Positions 22,401 through 33,400 of a DNA stretch of 64,000 nt are shown piece after piece. Numbering within the stretch: position 1 is the first letter of the stretch; every line of letters begins with the position of its first letter. The stretch is taken from contig OX101811.2 of assembly GCA_944452925.2 (NCBI GenBank), forward strand, positions 49,519,156 through 49,583,155. The letters are read 5' to 3'. Source of the DNA: Chrysolina oricalcia. Lineage: Eukaryota; Arthropoda; Insecta; Coleoptera; Chrysomelidae. Below the pieces are notes generated by a model. That model was not told where the DNA came from, made no database searches, and saw nothing but the letters and a program-made list of their open reading frames with translations. The position numbers and the translations under genes are program-made.

Positions 22401-23438
22401 TTTTTCAAAGTGTTGGTAAAGATTTGCTATGTTCGCTTCGTCTTGCTTTTTGAAACTTGATTTGGTTCCTTTCAAAAAAAAAAAAATAAATGGGAAAATC
22501 ATCAAAAATATAGACTTTTGCGATTTTTTTTTTCGAAATTTTCATGTTGATATGCCTCCAGCGCCATCTGTCGAGTAATTGCAATGTAATGTATGTAATA
22601 TCATTTAAAGTATTGTCTATCTCATTGTTCCACATCAAACAATTTAAATTTATCGGGTTAATGGTACAGTTCAGATCCGCACTCATACTTGATATTTCCA
22701 GTGCATACTGTAAAAAAAAATAAAAATATTCGAAAAAATGTTGATGGTTGAATTGAATTCAACGATGTGTTACTTGACCCCCCATGCCATTTGAAATTAT
22801 TAAATTGATATCCCCCCGCGCCCTCTATCGAGCAATCACAATGTCTTTTATTTAAAAAAGTAGCACCGGTGATACCATTTAAAACGGTTTTTGTCCCATG
22901 TTTGTCGAACCATTCAAAAGTTAACAGTGAGGGGGACTATAAAAACTGCACTGTTTAAGTTTTTTTGAATTGAAAGACTTATCTTTTGAAAATACCGCAG
23001 TCGTACACCTTCAGATTCATTTTATAATTTTTTGACGCAGAATTTTATCGATGACCTACAATATTTCCTTTACTCATTACTGTTTTGGTTTCAGGTATTA
23101 CATAGTAGTGGATATAGCAAATCAATTAGTCAAATGCCTGTGATAATAATTCCATTGCATTTTGACCGAGACCAGGCGCTAAGGATTCCTTCATGTCAAC
23201 GGTCAATAGTCCTTCGCCCATTTTGTACCCAGGACTTCATGACAGGTGTACCTGCTATACCTGGAAAACAACTGCCTGTGGATGTGAGTTTCTATGTTAT
23301 TGGCCTGGCTGTATGTTTTACATATTTTATTTTCAGGTGGTACAAAAAATGGCCCAAGAAGTGATGCAAGTACCAGGTATATCTAGGGTTTTGTATGATT
23401 TGACGTCAAAGCCACCAGGAACAACAGAATGGGAATGA
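15715..23438 (+). CDS. GMPS: GMP synthase (glutamine-hydrolysing), 3' five exons, 5' incomplete
   Basis: Catalyses XMP + ATP + Gln to GMP + AMP + PPi + Glu in the cytosol, the last step of de novo GMP synthesis. Exons 15715-16499, 19246-19516, 20526-20832, 23095-23283 and 23337-23438 join in frame (about 551 residues; animal enzymes are about 690). In order: end of the class I amidotransferase domain with its His and Glu (GVQFHPEVD); the ATP-pyrophosphatase P-loop SGGVDST; HIDNGFMRK; GQGTLRPDLIES; KTHHND; HPFPGPGLAIRV; then the dimerisation domain ending SKPPGTTEWE. Missing are about 140 N-terminal residues including the amidotransferase nucleophile Cys; no exon for them was found upstream. 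All introns are GT-AG with continuous phase and no stop, so the gene looks functional. Drosophila calls it burgundy. Confidence 0.95.
16500..19245. other. GMPS intron with repeat debris
   Basis: 2.75 kb. Around 16930-16960 is a TTTTTCCGGGTTTTTCCTG motif shared in reverse with 62742-62772, suggesting an old SINE. Around 17335-17405 is a reverse copy of the LINE-tail repeat seen at 23655-23780. A region near 18820-19060 ending in ATCGTAACA, with AATAAATA upstream, could be an LTR, but no partner was found. Confidence 0.5.
19246..19516 (+). CDS. GMPS: GMPS exon
   Basis: Begins after TTTTCAG with GGAGAGTAG and ends at GAAAG|GTAATT. It encodes GRVVEPLKDFHKDEV through DEER, covering the HPFPGPGLAIRV motif. 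The phase fits both neighbours. Confidence 0.93.
19517..20525. other. GMPS intron, nothing recognised
   Basis: 1.0 kb of AT-rich DNA with a normal donor and acceptor. No repeat family was identified. Confidence 0.6.
20526..20832 (+). CDS. GMPS: GMPS exon
   Basis: Begins after TTTTAG. It encodes DMLLLISNKQKL to TLRQCDDVATG, including the conserved VGVQGDCRSYSYV block. The donor is GGG|GTAAGT at 20833. Confidence 0.93.
20833..23094. other. GMPS intron with MITE
   Basis: 2.3 kb. It contains the MITE at 21311-21830. A CCAGCGCCATCTGTCGAG block near 22558 recurs in diverged form near 22815 (CGCGCCCTCTATCGAGCA). Confidence 0.55.
21311..21830. mobile_element. MITE with 20-bp perfect terminal inverted repeats
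   Basis: GGGTTGCGTTCATAAACTTA at 21311-21330 is the exact reverse complement of 21811-21830. The 480 bp between are non-coding. No clear target-site duplication could be fixed, so the superfamily is open. Confidence 0.75.
23095..23283 (+). CDS. GMPS: GMPS exon
   Basis: 63 codons from GTATTACATAG after GGTTTCAG to the donor GAT|GTGAGT. It encodes the SQMPVIIIPLHFDRD and CQRSIVLRPF blocks of the dimerisation domain. Confidence 0.93.
23337..23438 (+). CDS. GMPS: GMPS last exon with stop
   Basis: Follows a 53-bp intron. 33 codons encode VVQKMAQEVMQVPGIS through SKPPGTTEWE, then TGA at 23436-23438. The C-terminal motif is diagnostic of GMP synthase. Confidence 0.95.
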   Translation: MVQKMAQEVMQVPGISRVLYDLTSKPPGTTEWE

Positions 23439-23443
23439 CCTTC

Positions 23444-23449
23444 AATAAA
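23444..23449 (+). terminator. Candidate poly(A) signal for GMPS
   Basis: AATAAA begins only five bases after the stop codon. If used, the 3' UTR would be about 20-30 bases long. No other canonical AATAAA was noticed in the next 100 bases. Confidence 0.4.
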
Positions 23450-23654
23450 TTTCTCTGTTTTAGTTATATTAGGTTCCAAATTTCAGAGGAACCAGTTTTA
23501 CAGTTAATATTTTTTTTATTATTTTAAATGTTTTTACCATAAAATATCAGATTCTTTGAATGATTTACATTTTTTTATTTCATTATTAATTCGAATGGTT
23601 TCGATTTCCTGATAAGAAATTGCATCGGAAAAATTATATTTTCTTATGTGACCA

Positions 23655-23780
23655 TAGTCAAAGTCAAAATATACTTTAATGTCAGAGGTTTTTCAACTTA
23701 TCGACAAAGCCTGCTTAAAGTACATCTACTATCAAGTTAGTCAAAGTCAAAATATGCTTTATTGTCGTCGGAATTCACCA
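23655..23780 (+). repeat. LINE-tail-like direct repeat
   Basis: AGTCAAAGTCAAAATATACTTT followed by TTTTTCAACTTATCGACAAAGC-like sequence, with a second AGTCAAAGTCAAAATATGC start near 23736. A reverse copy lies near 17335-17405. It is probably the 3' end of a non-LTR element. Confidence 0.5.
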
Positions 23781-24744
23781 ACATTATATGAGCTCAGGGG
23801 CCATTTGACAAAATAGATGGCACAACTGCTATTTAACTGCTGGAAAAATCCACTCCTGGAGTTGTTAGTTGAAGAGTGCACATGAAATCAGAAAAAAATA
23901 TTATCGAATGTCTGGATGATATAGAAACGGTAAATAGCAAAAAAAACATTTTATGAGATAAATTCATTTTATGAGAAAAATTCATTTTGAGGGTAGTATT
24001 TTATTAGTCTGATTTAACCTGAACGAACTAACCTAGCTCGCAATCATTAGTATTTCTTTCAGATAACAATTCTGAAAGATATATTTTCATGAATAATTTC
24101 ATTTCATCTAATTGTTATTCTTTCCTATGTTGATTTAGTGAAATAATATTTGGTTGTGTTATTTTTACAAATAATATTTGAAAATATTAAAGTAAAGGCC
24201 GATTCCTGATTCCATGGAAGTTTTGGGTGGACCCAAGTAGATTTACGGCAATTGGAGTCAGAGGTAGTAAAAATTGGAGAAAGGAAGTTTTCAAAGTAGT
24301 TTTGAAAGTTTCCAATGAAATGGATCATGGGAATTTTCAAAACGATTTTTAAGATAAAAGAAAAAACTGAGGCAACATTTTTTGTCTGATAAATGATACG
24401 GTCTTCGGAGATTCAACAAAAGCTATTTGTGTATTTAGAGCGAAAAGCTATTGATTGCCGCTCGACAAAGAGAGTTACCGCAACATAGGCACATAATATT
24501 ACCTAAGAGAAAATTAACAATCAATAGTAATCACAAAAGTATAAACTATCGAAATATCCAATCATTTACATCGTTAAAAAAATGAAAAATAACTTGCTTA
24601 AGAAAAAAAATCCGAATGTCGAGATCGAACCCCAGGCCTTCAGTTTACTAGGCAGCTATAACAACAAAAGGGTTTATTTTAAAAATAATATCACAAATAA
24701 GAATTACATGTCAGTGTCTGAAACAAGGGTCTTCTCTATAAATT
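23781..24744. other. Intergenic, with a tRNA-like box B on the minus strand
   Basis: Mostly unassigned. At 24619-24636 GAGATCGAACCCCAGGCC is the reverse complement of a tRNA T-arm (box B), with a partial tRNA-like 3' half to about 24655. It is a SINE scrap rather than a tRNA gene, since no D arm or full cloverleaf is visible. Confidence 0.4.
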
Positions 24745-25990
24745 CTACCAACTAGCTCTACCCCACTGGATCATTCATCTTATACACAGTTTTCTATCAA
24801 GCAGAATAATCACAGTAAAAATCGGTGTTTTCTCAAGGGAACTCAGTGCCACCCAGGGAGTACCACAAGGTTCCGCCCTGTCTCCCCTTCTGTACAACAA
24901 ACACTGCGCTGACTTGAAAAGCTTGCAACCAAATGTTAGAAATCCCAAGTCCTACATATTACAGTATGCAGACGGTACGGCTCTAGTATCACACCATAAA
25001 TCTAAAGGTACCTCCAAAAACCAACTACACGAATTGGTAAATCGGGCCCAGGCATGTTTCAACAAATGGGGGATACAGATAAGCCCACACAAGACTGAAT
25101 TAATAATTTTCAACCATATTCCATCAGACAATTTTCCCAGCATCATGATCGACAATCATCAAATCCAACCTTGCACAACAATAAAATGCTTTCAATCATA
25201 ACACCTCATTGGCAAAAAGAAAGGCATAGACAAGTGCAAAATATTTCAGAACACTAACTTATAAAAACCTGGGAATCAATACCTCAACTGCAAGTAAAAT
25301 ATATAGGTCAATCTGTCGACCAATTTTGGAATATAATAATGTCTTTATTTTATCCTCTTTCAGTACATTTAAATGAAAATAGTCCTTGAAAATATATTTT
25401 AGAAAATAAAGGACGAAGTTTAACTCGGCAGCGGAAAGTGCTACTCTGTTGTTCTTTCACTTAACCCTAAACATACCTATTTGTAACTAATGATAAAATT
25501 AGAAAGAAAAAAGTATACAGTTTTTGGTGATAGCAGCAGGTTTTGGTCCTAGAATGTGAAAATAATGAATTAAAACCTACTGTCTTGAACAAAAAGTTTT
25601 TAATATCCCCGTCTAATGTTGACATTGTGAATGTCAGTGCGAATTATTATTTTCCGATGTAGATAGGAAGGTCTTCCTGTGAGAATGATTTTATGAAAGG
25701 TTTCCAGAATGCAGATATTAGGACCATCTTCTGTACCTCAACTTGCGAAATACTGCAAAGAAGATCTTCCAAGTTGCCGAAACCTCTTCACTTCCATAAC
25801 TAGAATACAACACCCAAATAACCCATTCCATAACCCTTCCAACTATATGCCTCCAAGACCAAAGTGCCAAAACTCCAAGAGAGATTGGAAATGCTCTAAA
25901 AAAATTCGCCTCCAACCTTAGGAATATGCTAGTAATGGATCCCATAATACTGGAGAGCATACATTTCCAGAAAAGCCACTAATCACCATG
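24745..25990 (+). pseudogene. Jockey-type LINE RT remnant
   Basis: The plus-strand frame around 24760-25200 holds RT blocks: ATQGVPQGSALSPLLYN, then LQYADGTALVSH, where the catalytic YADD has become YADG, then CFNKWGIQISPHKTELIIF. The last is the usual segment after the active site. Frame breaks follow, with a further coding-like piece at about 25700-25920. The active-site change and frameshifts mark it as dead. Confidence 0.75.
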
Positions 25991-26194
25991 TTGCTATAAC
26001 TTGCTGAAAGACAGTAACACAAAAAAAATTATCCGACCTTAATGAATAAGAAAATGTACTTTTTTTTATTTTTATTCTGGGAACACTACACTTATCTTCT
26101 ACTAAAAGTTAATAACAAACTCAGTGCGATTATCCACTGGCTGAAGGACCCCGGTCGATGGCCAATTGTTTGTATCGTATTGTTTTGTATGAAT

Positions 26195-26880
26195 ATATAC
26201 AGTACGATGCAAATGTATGGAATAAATTCATTATTTCTGAATGTAAACATACATTGGAAAATTCCTCGAACACGTCGATTTTCTTTTCCGATTGGCCAAT
26301 TTTTGAACCCCACCCTAAATATCTAGGGTTATCCGCATTCGAGTAAAAATTACTTTAGTGATATTTTTAAATGGGACACCCAGTGTATTTTTCCATATTT
26401 GGTTAGGGATCGTCATTACAAATCCAGTCATACCAGGTTTGATGGAATTATGTCAAATGGCTGCGGAGATATGAGCACAAAACTTCTCCATATGCCCTAT
26501 GAGTGCGACAGAGACTTTTGACCTTCCGCATCGTGTGAAGTCTCAGTCATACTCTTTGGACATACGAGGAAGTTTTTTGCCCATATCTCCGCAGCCGTTT
26601 GACATAATCCCATCAAACCTGGTATCACTGGATTTGTAATGACGATCCGTAACCAAATATGGAAAAATACACTGGGTGTTCCATTTAAAAATATCACTTA
26701 AGTAATTTTTTCTCGAATGCGGATAATCCTAAATATTCAGGGTGGGGTTCAAAAATTGTCCAATCGGAAAAGAAAATCGACGTGTTCGAGAAATTTTCCA
26801 AAAAATGTTTATATTCTGAAATAATGAATTTATTCCATACATTTGCATCGTAGTGTATATAGATTGTGAACCATTTATCG
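26195..26880. mobile_element. Palindromic MITE (0.69 kb)
   Basis: Two long halves are reverse complements, with the centre near 26525. Landmarks pair across it: TACGATGCAAATGTATGGAA with its complement near 26830-26850, GAAAATCGACGTGTTCGAG, and the TGGGTGTYCCATTT block near 26375/26690. No ORF of significance. A related GAAAAAGAAAATCGACGAG block occurs near 63222. Confidence 0.75.
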
Positions 26881-27750
26881 CTTAAAAATGTCGACAGTAG
26901 CAGCTATCAGGGACCGAAGTGAATGTGGGGAAAAGTGGGGGTTTTAAGATGCTCGAGCAAGTTTTCCTGCCGGTCGTCCAAACCTATAAACAGCCTGTCT
27001 CGTAGACCTCTATGAGGTCGTCCAGACTGCCCCGCGGATGTTAGGGCGGGTTTCCTTTCTCCAGCTGTGCTATGTTTGGCTGGTCAAGTGTTCCCTACCT
27101 CCTGCTGTGCCTATGTAGGTATTGTCGTGGTTCATATATTACAGCTATTTAAGAGCTTCGTTAAGCTTATTATAATAGATGTAATATTATGACTATATCC
27201 CCGTAAAAAGTACAGCAAAAAACCGGGTTGAAAAAGTTGTGGTTAATTTGTTTTGATTTTCATTATGCGAGTTAACATTCATTACTGGACTTGATGAAAA
27301 ATATCCAAGTTCTGAAGTAGGAGTGGTATTTACGGTACTCATTGTGATGCGCTCTTTGTAAATGCAAGTGATGTCTCGAATCAGAGGGCTTTTAGGGGTA
27401 AACTGTATCCGAAAGCTTTCTCATATGATTCTGGATAGTGTCTACGTCTGCGATTTCGTACAGTGCACCCAGCGGGATATACCTATTACTGTTAGTGACA
27501 ATTCAAAGCACTTTGTTCTGCATCCTCTCGTCTCAGTAATTGAGGTTTCGTGAGTTTACAGAACACTGGACAGGCGAAAGCGCCATTTTCACGTTAACAC
27601 GGATTGTTATGTAGGCGTGGCCATACTGTCAACTATGAATCATATGACTGTGATCGCTTTCGAGTGTTACAGCAGCTACTGCGATAAGTAGAAACTTTTC
27701 TACTTTTGCTATCACACTTGATGGCAGTTGCACATGTCAGAAAAATTATT
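26881..27750. other. Intergenic, unassigned
   Basis: A GC-richer patch near 26890-27130 looks like old transposon sequence, but no protein motif could be read on either strand. Confidence 0.4.
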
Positions 27751-28080
27751 ATGGCGAAAGTAAAACGTATTGCGTTTTCGGATGAACAATTGTTTATAGA
27801 TTAATCTGGTTATATGAAGAGAATGGCTGTTTATGGAACATAATATCGGCGGACTGTAAAAATAATATGAAAAGAAAAGCTGCACTGTCCAGTATTGCGG
27901 AAATATGGGGTTACCTGAAGACATTGTGAAAAAGAAGATAAACTCAATGAGAGCTTCATACGATGTAGAAGAAAAATATTAATGATAGCCGTAGAACAGG
28001 TTTAGGCACTGATGAACTCTACGTGCCAATAGTACCTTGGTTTGCATATATGCATTTTTTGAATGACGTACAAATAAACA
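27751..28080 (+). pseudogene. MADF-domain protein fragment
   Basis: The plus strand begins ATGGCGAAAG at 27751. With two or three frame changes it reads through a MADF (Myb/SANT-like) DNA-binding domain: YEENGCLWN, MKRKAALSSIAEIWGL, KKKINSMRASYD, then GLGTDELYVPIVPWF and MHFLNDV. Domain order and spacing fit one MADF domain of about 90 residues. MADF genes occur both as host regulators and as companions of Harbinger-type transposons. Frame breaks indicate a pseudogene. Confidence 0.65.
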
Positions 28081-28469
28081 ATTTTTTTCCTGTGATTGTT
28101 CTCTTCTTCATTCTAATCTAATGTCATTCTAATCGTGGAGTTCTAAACATTTTGCAAGTGACAAACGGGTAAAATTATGAAATTCCCCAGTTACTGTCAA
28201 TAATTCAGATAATAAATTATTTTCCATATCAAACCGTGGCCTATTCAATAAAGATGTTTTTACCTAGTATTTTTTCTTTCTATACTTCCGTTTAGGTAAT
28301 ACATTTTCTTCTAATAGTTGCTTTTTTTTAATAACAAACACATTATTGCACACTTAATCACTTTTTTTTATCTGGGGCCATTTTGTGTGTCGGTATATTT
28401 ACTGATTTTCATTTAGCCTCTAAAATAGGAAACTGCCGCTTTAGTCATAGTAAGTCTAATAAGCTGCTT
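28081..28469. other. Intergenic, nothing recognised
   Basis: AT-rich with homopolymer T runs. Confidence 0.5.
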
Positions 28470-28745
28470 ATTGATAAGCAACTTATTATCCAGTGACAGC
28501 TTGGAATCCCTGGCTATCAGCGGGTAGGTGCGTCTCATCGTGCCGCTGGATTGCCAAGCAGATGTGCTGGTTCATATTCAGACGTCTATCCAGCTTCACT
28601 CCGACATATCTTACTGACGTGACTCCCCAATTGGGTGATCCTAGACCGTGAACTCATCTACTAATTTTAGATTACTTTATTTTTAAGTTCTATTTTATCG
28701 GGGTTTAGCGTTATTTTAGTGTCTTCCTGGTATAGTTCTAGGCAG
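28470..28745 (-). pseudogene. Jockey-like RT scrap
   Basis: The minus strand reads KITLNPDKIELK and VRYVGVKLDRRLNMNQHI, the block just after the RT active site in jockey-like LINEs. Only this piece is preserved. Confidence 0.55.
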
Positions 28746-30130
28746 CTACTCTAACCTAGCTCAGCACCACCACAGTTACTGAGTGCCATGAATTTATTGT
28801 CTATACTTTCGATCATGCAAGAATAGGTTTGGCTCTAGATCGAAAAAGCTGTCACAAAATGACATTTCAACGTCAACTTTGCGTTGAGATCTGAATGCGT
28901 TAAAGGTTATTTTGCGCTTGAAGAATTTTTTTTCATGAGTCTCTAGAATTTTTTTTTATTTGTGCTCCGTTTCACCCATTTCAAGCACGCCTCAGCGATA
29001 ACTGATGAAATAAAATCTTATAATTCGTTAAAGAAATTCAAAAACAAATTGAAAAAAGAAATTTTGAGGTGCATGATATCAATGAATTTGACCACTAGAA
29101 CTTTGAAATAGTTTCGATATAAGTTGAAAACTGATAAAATTATGTTCATTATTGTGTTTATATTCACCACATCGTATTTTGAGCAAATGTATTGTCAAAT
29201 TATTATTTCTTTATATTTATTGATCACATCTTTGTATGCTTATTTATTCATGTTATTTTTGATATTTTTTTTTATCCCTTTCATAAACATGTAATGGGAA
29301 ATAAAGTTGATTAACATCTAATACAATGCGCGAATCTCTGGATTTGTCTTCAAATAATATCTACGGTGATTTTTCAGATATTCCAACATTGTGTTATTGA
29401 GAATTTTACATTGTCATTCAGCATTCAGTCAGTCCAATCAAATCAGAATTACAAAATTCATACTCTACAGGTTGGGCTACTGGATAAGGTTTCTATAACG
29501 ATTTGTTTGGACCAGAGCGGTCTTGCCCCGCCTTTGTGAATCATTATCGTGAGCAAATGCGAATTTCAACTTAGTGTATGCAACGAAAGATACTTGTAGG
29601 TGTATTCAATGCGTCTTAATGACGCCCGTTCTCAGAAATTATCACATTCTCGATAGTAGGACCACTGTCACTTGAGCTTGATTTCCCGACTAGGCACCTC
29701 CCAATGAGACTGAACGTTATTTTACTAGGAGAGCCTAATCCCCATAAGATAATGGGGGCACTAATAGAAAGAGATGAAAGAACATTTGTGACGTAGTTGG
29801 ACATGTCATGGCCGCCATTCTCCATAGACAGTGGCGGACTAGTGCACTCCGTACTCTTGGTAATATATGAGTTACGTGTAACAGTTTTGTTTCTAGGTTC
29901 GAGTTCGACTCTGTACTCATGTACGTGACTATGACGCGCCGATGCTACAAGATTCCGATTGGCTAGAGCTTATTAAACCCTCCTGGCACCTCCCACCATC
30001 ACTATAATGGCAGGAAGCCGCATGTAGACGGACTTGAAAATTTTTGGTTTATTAGCCAACCTACGTAACCTGATTAACCTTACGTAGACAGAATAACCTT
30101 CCAAAATTGTTTGGATATAAAAACTATTCA
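28746..30130. other. Intergenic between GMPS and WDR81 3' ends
   Basis: No gene recognised. Around 29825-29915 a tRNA-like pattern appears (GACTAGTGCACTCCGTA and GGTTCGAGTTCGAC as possible boxes A and B), with GC-richer flanks at 29600-29990. It may be a decayed SINE, but this is weak. Confidence 0.35.
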
Positions 30131-30140
30131 TTTATTTATT
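30131..30140 (-). terminator. Poly(A) signal of WDR81
   Basis: AATAAATAAA on the minus strand, about 50 bases beyond the WDR81 stop codon. Confidence 0.6.
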
Positions 30141-30187
30141 TCAAGAAAAAAACATGCTTTTTATAACATTTTAATTCGCTAAAAATA

Positions 30188-30419
30188 TCAACATAATAAG
30201 TTTATGTTTCCTGTATCAGCTCCTAACAGTATCAATTTATTCAGAGGTAGATAGTCCATGGACGTAAGCAAACCTTTAAACGTATCTGTACGAAGTTTAT
30301 TGTTTGAAAATGCTGCGTCTGGATCTATAGAAGCATGGACTCCAATACGGTTTGCTGTTGTTCCGGAAATCAATTCATTATTATGAATACTCAAACAATG
30401 CACAGGTTCTGTAGTCCCT
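30188..30419 (-). CDS. WDR81: WDR81 last exon
   Basis: The acceptor TTTTATAG is followed by AGGGACTACAG. It encodes GTTEPVHCLSIHNNELIS through NINLLC, then TGA at 30190-30188. It closes the last two WD blades. The phase requires the donor at 40213, which keeps a Lys codon split across the join. Confidence 0.9.
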
Positions 30420-33400
30420 CTATAAAATAAATTAAAATCATTATTATGACACTTGTAAACTCCCTTGTAAAGAGATCAAACAAGAGATTGAAATCAATTC
30501 GCAAAGGGATATTTTGATTAGGTACAAAGTATTTTAGGGTTTAATAAATATAAAGCAACAAAAGTGAATAGACCTATAGAGGATTTCTATATTATATTGG
30601 GTAATCTCTATAAGAATTTAAAAGACGTGAATATGAATTGTAGAACGTCAAAAGATTGATTTATTATTTTCCTTTTTTGTTTGTTATAACGATGACAATT
30701 TAAGATACATCCATGATGATGAATTAAACTACAGTGTGTTAACAAAATGTTAGATACTACATAGCCGCTTCGAAAAAACATGGATACTTGATAATAGAAA
30801 TTTATAATAATAACAATAATAGATATCAACCAAGAACAACTACAGTTGCGTCCCAAGAAACTTTTTAAAAAATCTCGTTCAATTCTGGTGTACTTTGAAT
30901 TTCTATGAATGAGTACTCAAGATATGCTGGTTTCAAACGATCTATAGATACTGTTTTAGAATCACGATTTACATCTATAACATTTTTTGGTTTCGTTGAA
31001 TGACGTTGAAAGGACCAGTGTACCTTGGCTGTAATGCTTTGAGTAGAGAATCTGTTCTCATAAAAACCTGTTGTTGAGTTGAACAAATCTTGAGAGACAA
31101 ATATCTTTTTATTATACCGTTCTCTCGTAGAAGCTGGTTTGAGGTTCTTGATACACATTTCTATCTATATCTAGTAACGAATTATCCAAAGCAAGCTAGT
31201 TGGATGATTTGAAAAATTAATTTCGTAAACGAAGTAGTGTTCCATAAACCATTTCGTCAAATCATCTTTAATAACCGAACGAAACCCAAGTAAAACTATC
31301 GGTAAATAATCAATCAAATTATGAGGAGCCTCAGCATAACATCTCAGGGAAGATTTTAATGTTCGATGCAATCTTTCAACAATACCATTACTCATAGGAT
31401 GATATGCACAAGAACGAATTCGTTTAATTCCAGCCTTGATATTAAAGTAATTGCAACGGTTTCCGAAGAAATATCAGACAGTGGAAATGCTTCAGGCGAT
31501 CGGGAATATCTGTCAATACAAGTTAATAAATATTTGTATCAAAGGTGGTAGAGGACCAACCAAATTTATATGAATGTGATCAAAACGCGTGTCTGGATCA
31601 GTAAATTTTTGGAAGGATGCCGAAGTATGACTGTTTATTTTTGCTTTTTGACAATGAATGCAGTTTTTCGTCCAATATCTAATATCTTTATTGATACCTG
31701 GCCAGACAAACCGTCGACTGATAAGTTTTTGTGTCGCGCGAATACTAGGTTGTGATAATGAATGAAAATTATCAAAACATTTTTTACGAAATGTTAAAGG
31801 TATAAATGGTCTTGAATTTTTAGATGAAACATCACAATACAGAGTTGAATTATTAGTGTTTCCAGGTATAGGAATTTGTTTAAATTTGAGTGAAATGTTC
31901 AGATTTTTTTAGTAGATTTAATAATTCGTTATCATTCTTCTGATGTTCAGCAATAAGTTTATAATCCACGATTAATTCACTTTTGTATAAGCCATTAACA
32001 TTGAATCGTGATAGAGCGTCAGCCACAACATTTTCGGAACCTATAATGTAACGAATGTCTGTAGTGAATTCCGATATATTCCATATGTCGAATTTCCCTA
32101 GGATTATGGTTTTCAAAATCGATTTTTTCTAACAGAGGTTGTATACCAGTGGAGTTGATTTTGTGCCCTAAAAATTCAATTCCTCAGATCCAAACGCGTA
32201 TTTATCAACATTCAAAACAATTCCGTATTTCTCGAAACTTAGAAAAATTTCTTTCAAATGTTTTTCCACTGAAGAACTTGCAATGAGAACATCGTCTGAG
32301 TAGGCGTAACAAAAATCTAATCAGCAAATGACGTTATCAATGAACCTTTGAAATGTTTGTGCTGCATTTCTCAAACCAAAACTCATTCGAAAACAAACTT
32401 TCCTCGAAAAACCAGTAAAGATAATTCCCACGGCTACGAAGGTATTCTTGACGTAAAGAACGACTCTTCTTTTGTCGATTTGATTCTTTAGCGAATTAAA
32501 AATTGGTTCTTTTGTCAAAATTTTAAAAGTTCAGTATGAGTTGTCAGATGCGAATATGGTATTGGCTACGGGTACGAAGCGACTGTCAGAAATATCAAAC
32601 TATATTTAATAGAGAAACTGGTACTTTAGTAGGCCGAATCCCAAATTAGGACTTCCCCTAAATTGTGCAAATACCTCCTAGCAAGTATGGAATCATCCAG
32701 TAAGTAGGCTATTATGAAGAACATATGAATAAAGTGAACCAAGGCGGCTCTTTTACAACTCAGAAGAAATGGAGAGACAAATACAAGCAGAATTTGATGC
32801 AATTCCATCCTATCAAAGATAATAATATGATATATTAAATATGTGATGTAACGTAAAAAAACTAAAAAGAAACCTTTCTAACGTAGAAAGAGTATTATCA
32901 TAACACGAAATGGAGGAAAATTCTTTATTCCAAAGGATAAGCGGAAAAAATTCCCATTAAATGCGGAAAAATTAAAATCTTAAAAAGATTTTCAAACAAT
33001 ACGATCCTCTCTCAGAAATCGAAGAGGAAATGGAAGAAATGCTTAGAAAATAGGAGATTGAAAAAAAACGTCGTAAACAGGACAGCGACAAGGAAAACGA
33101 AGAGAAAAGAAAAACTAGAAAGATGGAAGAAAGCGAACCAAGTATTGAAAGATTATATAACATCAAATAACACTTGACCACTCGAAAACGAAGAAAGAAC
33201 TCAACTACAAAAATTAGAAAAAAGAGTTATGACAAAATTCCTCGAAATAGAATCCAATAATATCCAGACATTACAGGAAATAAAAACTGAAATTGAAGAA
33301 TTTGCTATCCAAATTTTCAACGATTGGATAAAGCAAATTGAAATAAATAAAACGAAAGGGCACTCCTACTTCCTGCCTAGCAAGGAAGAAAGGGAAGTAA

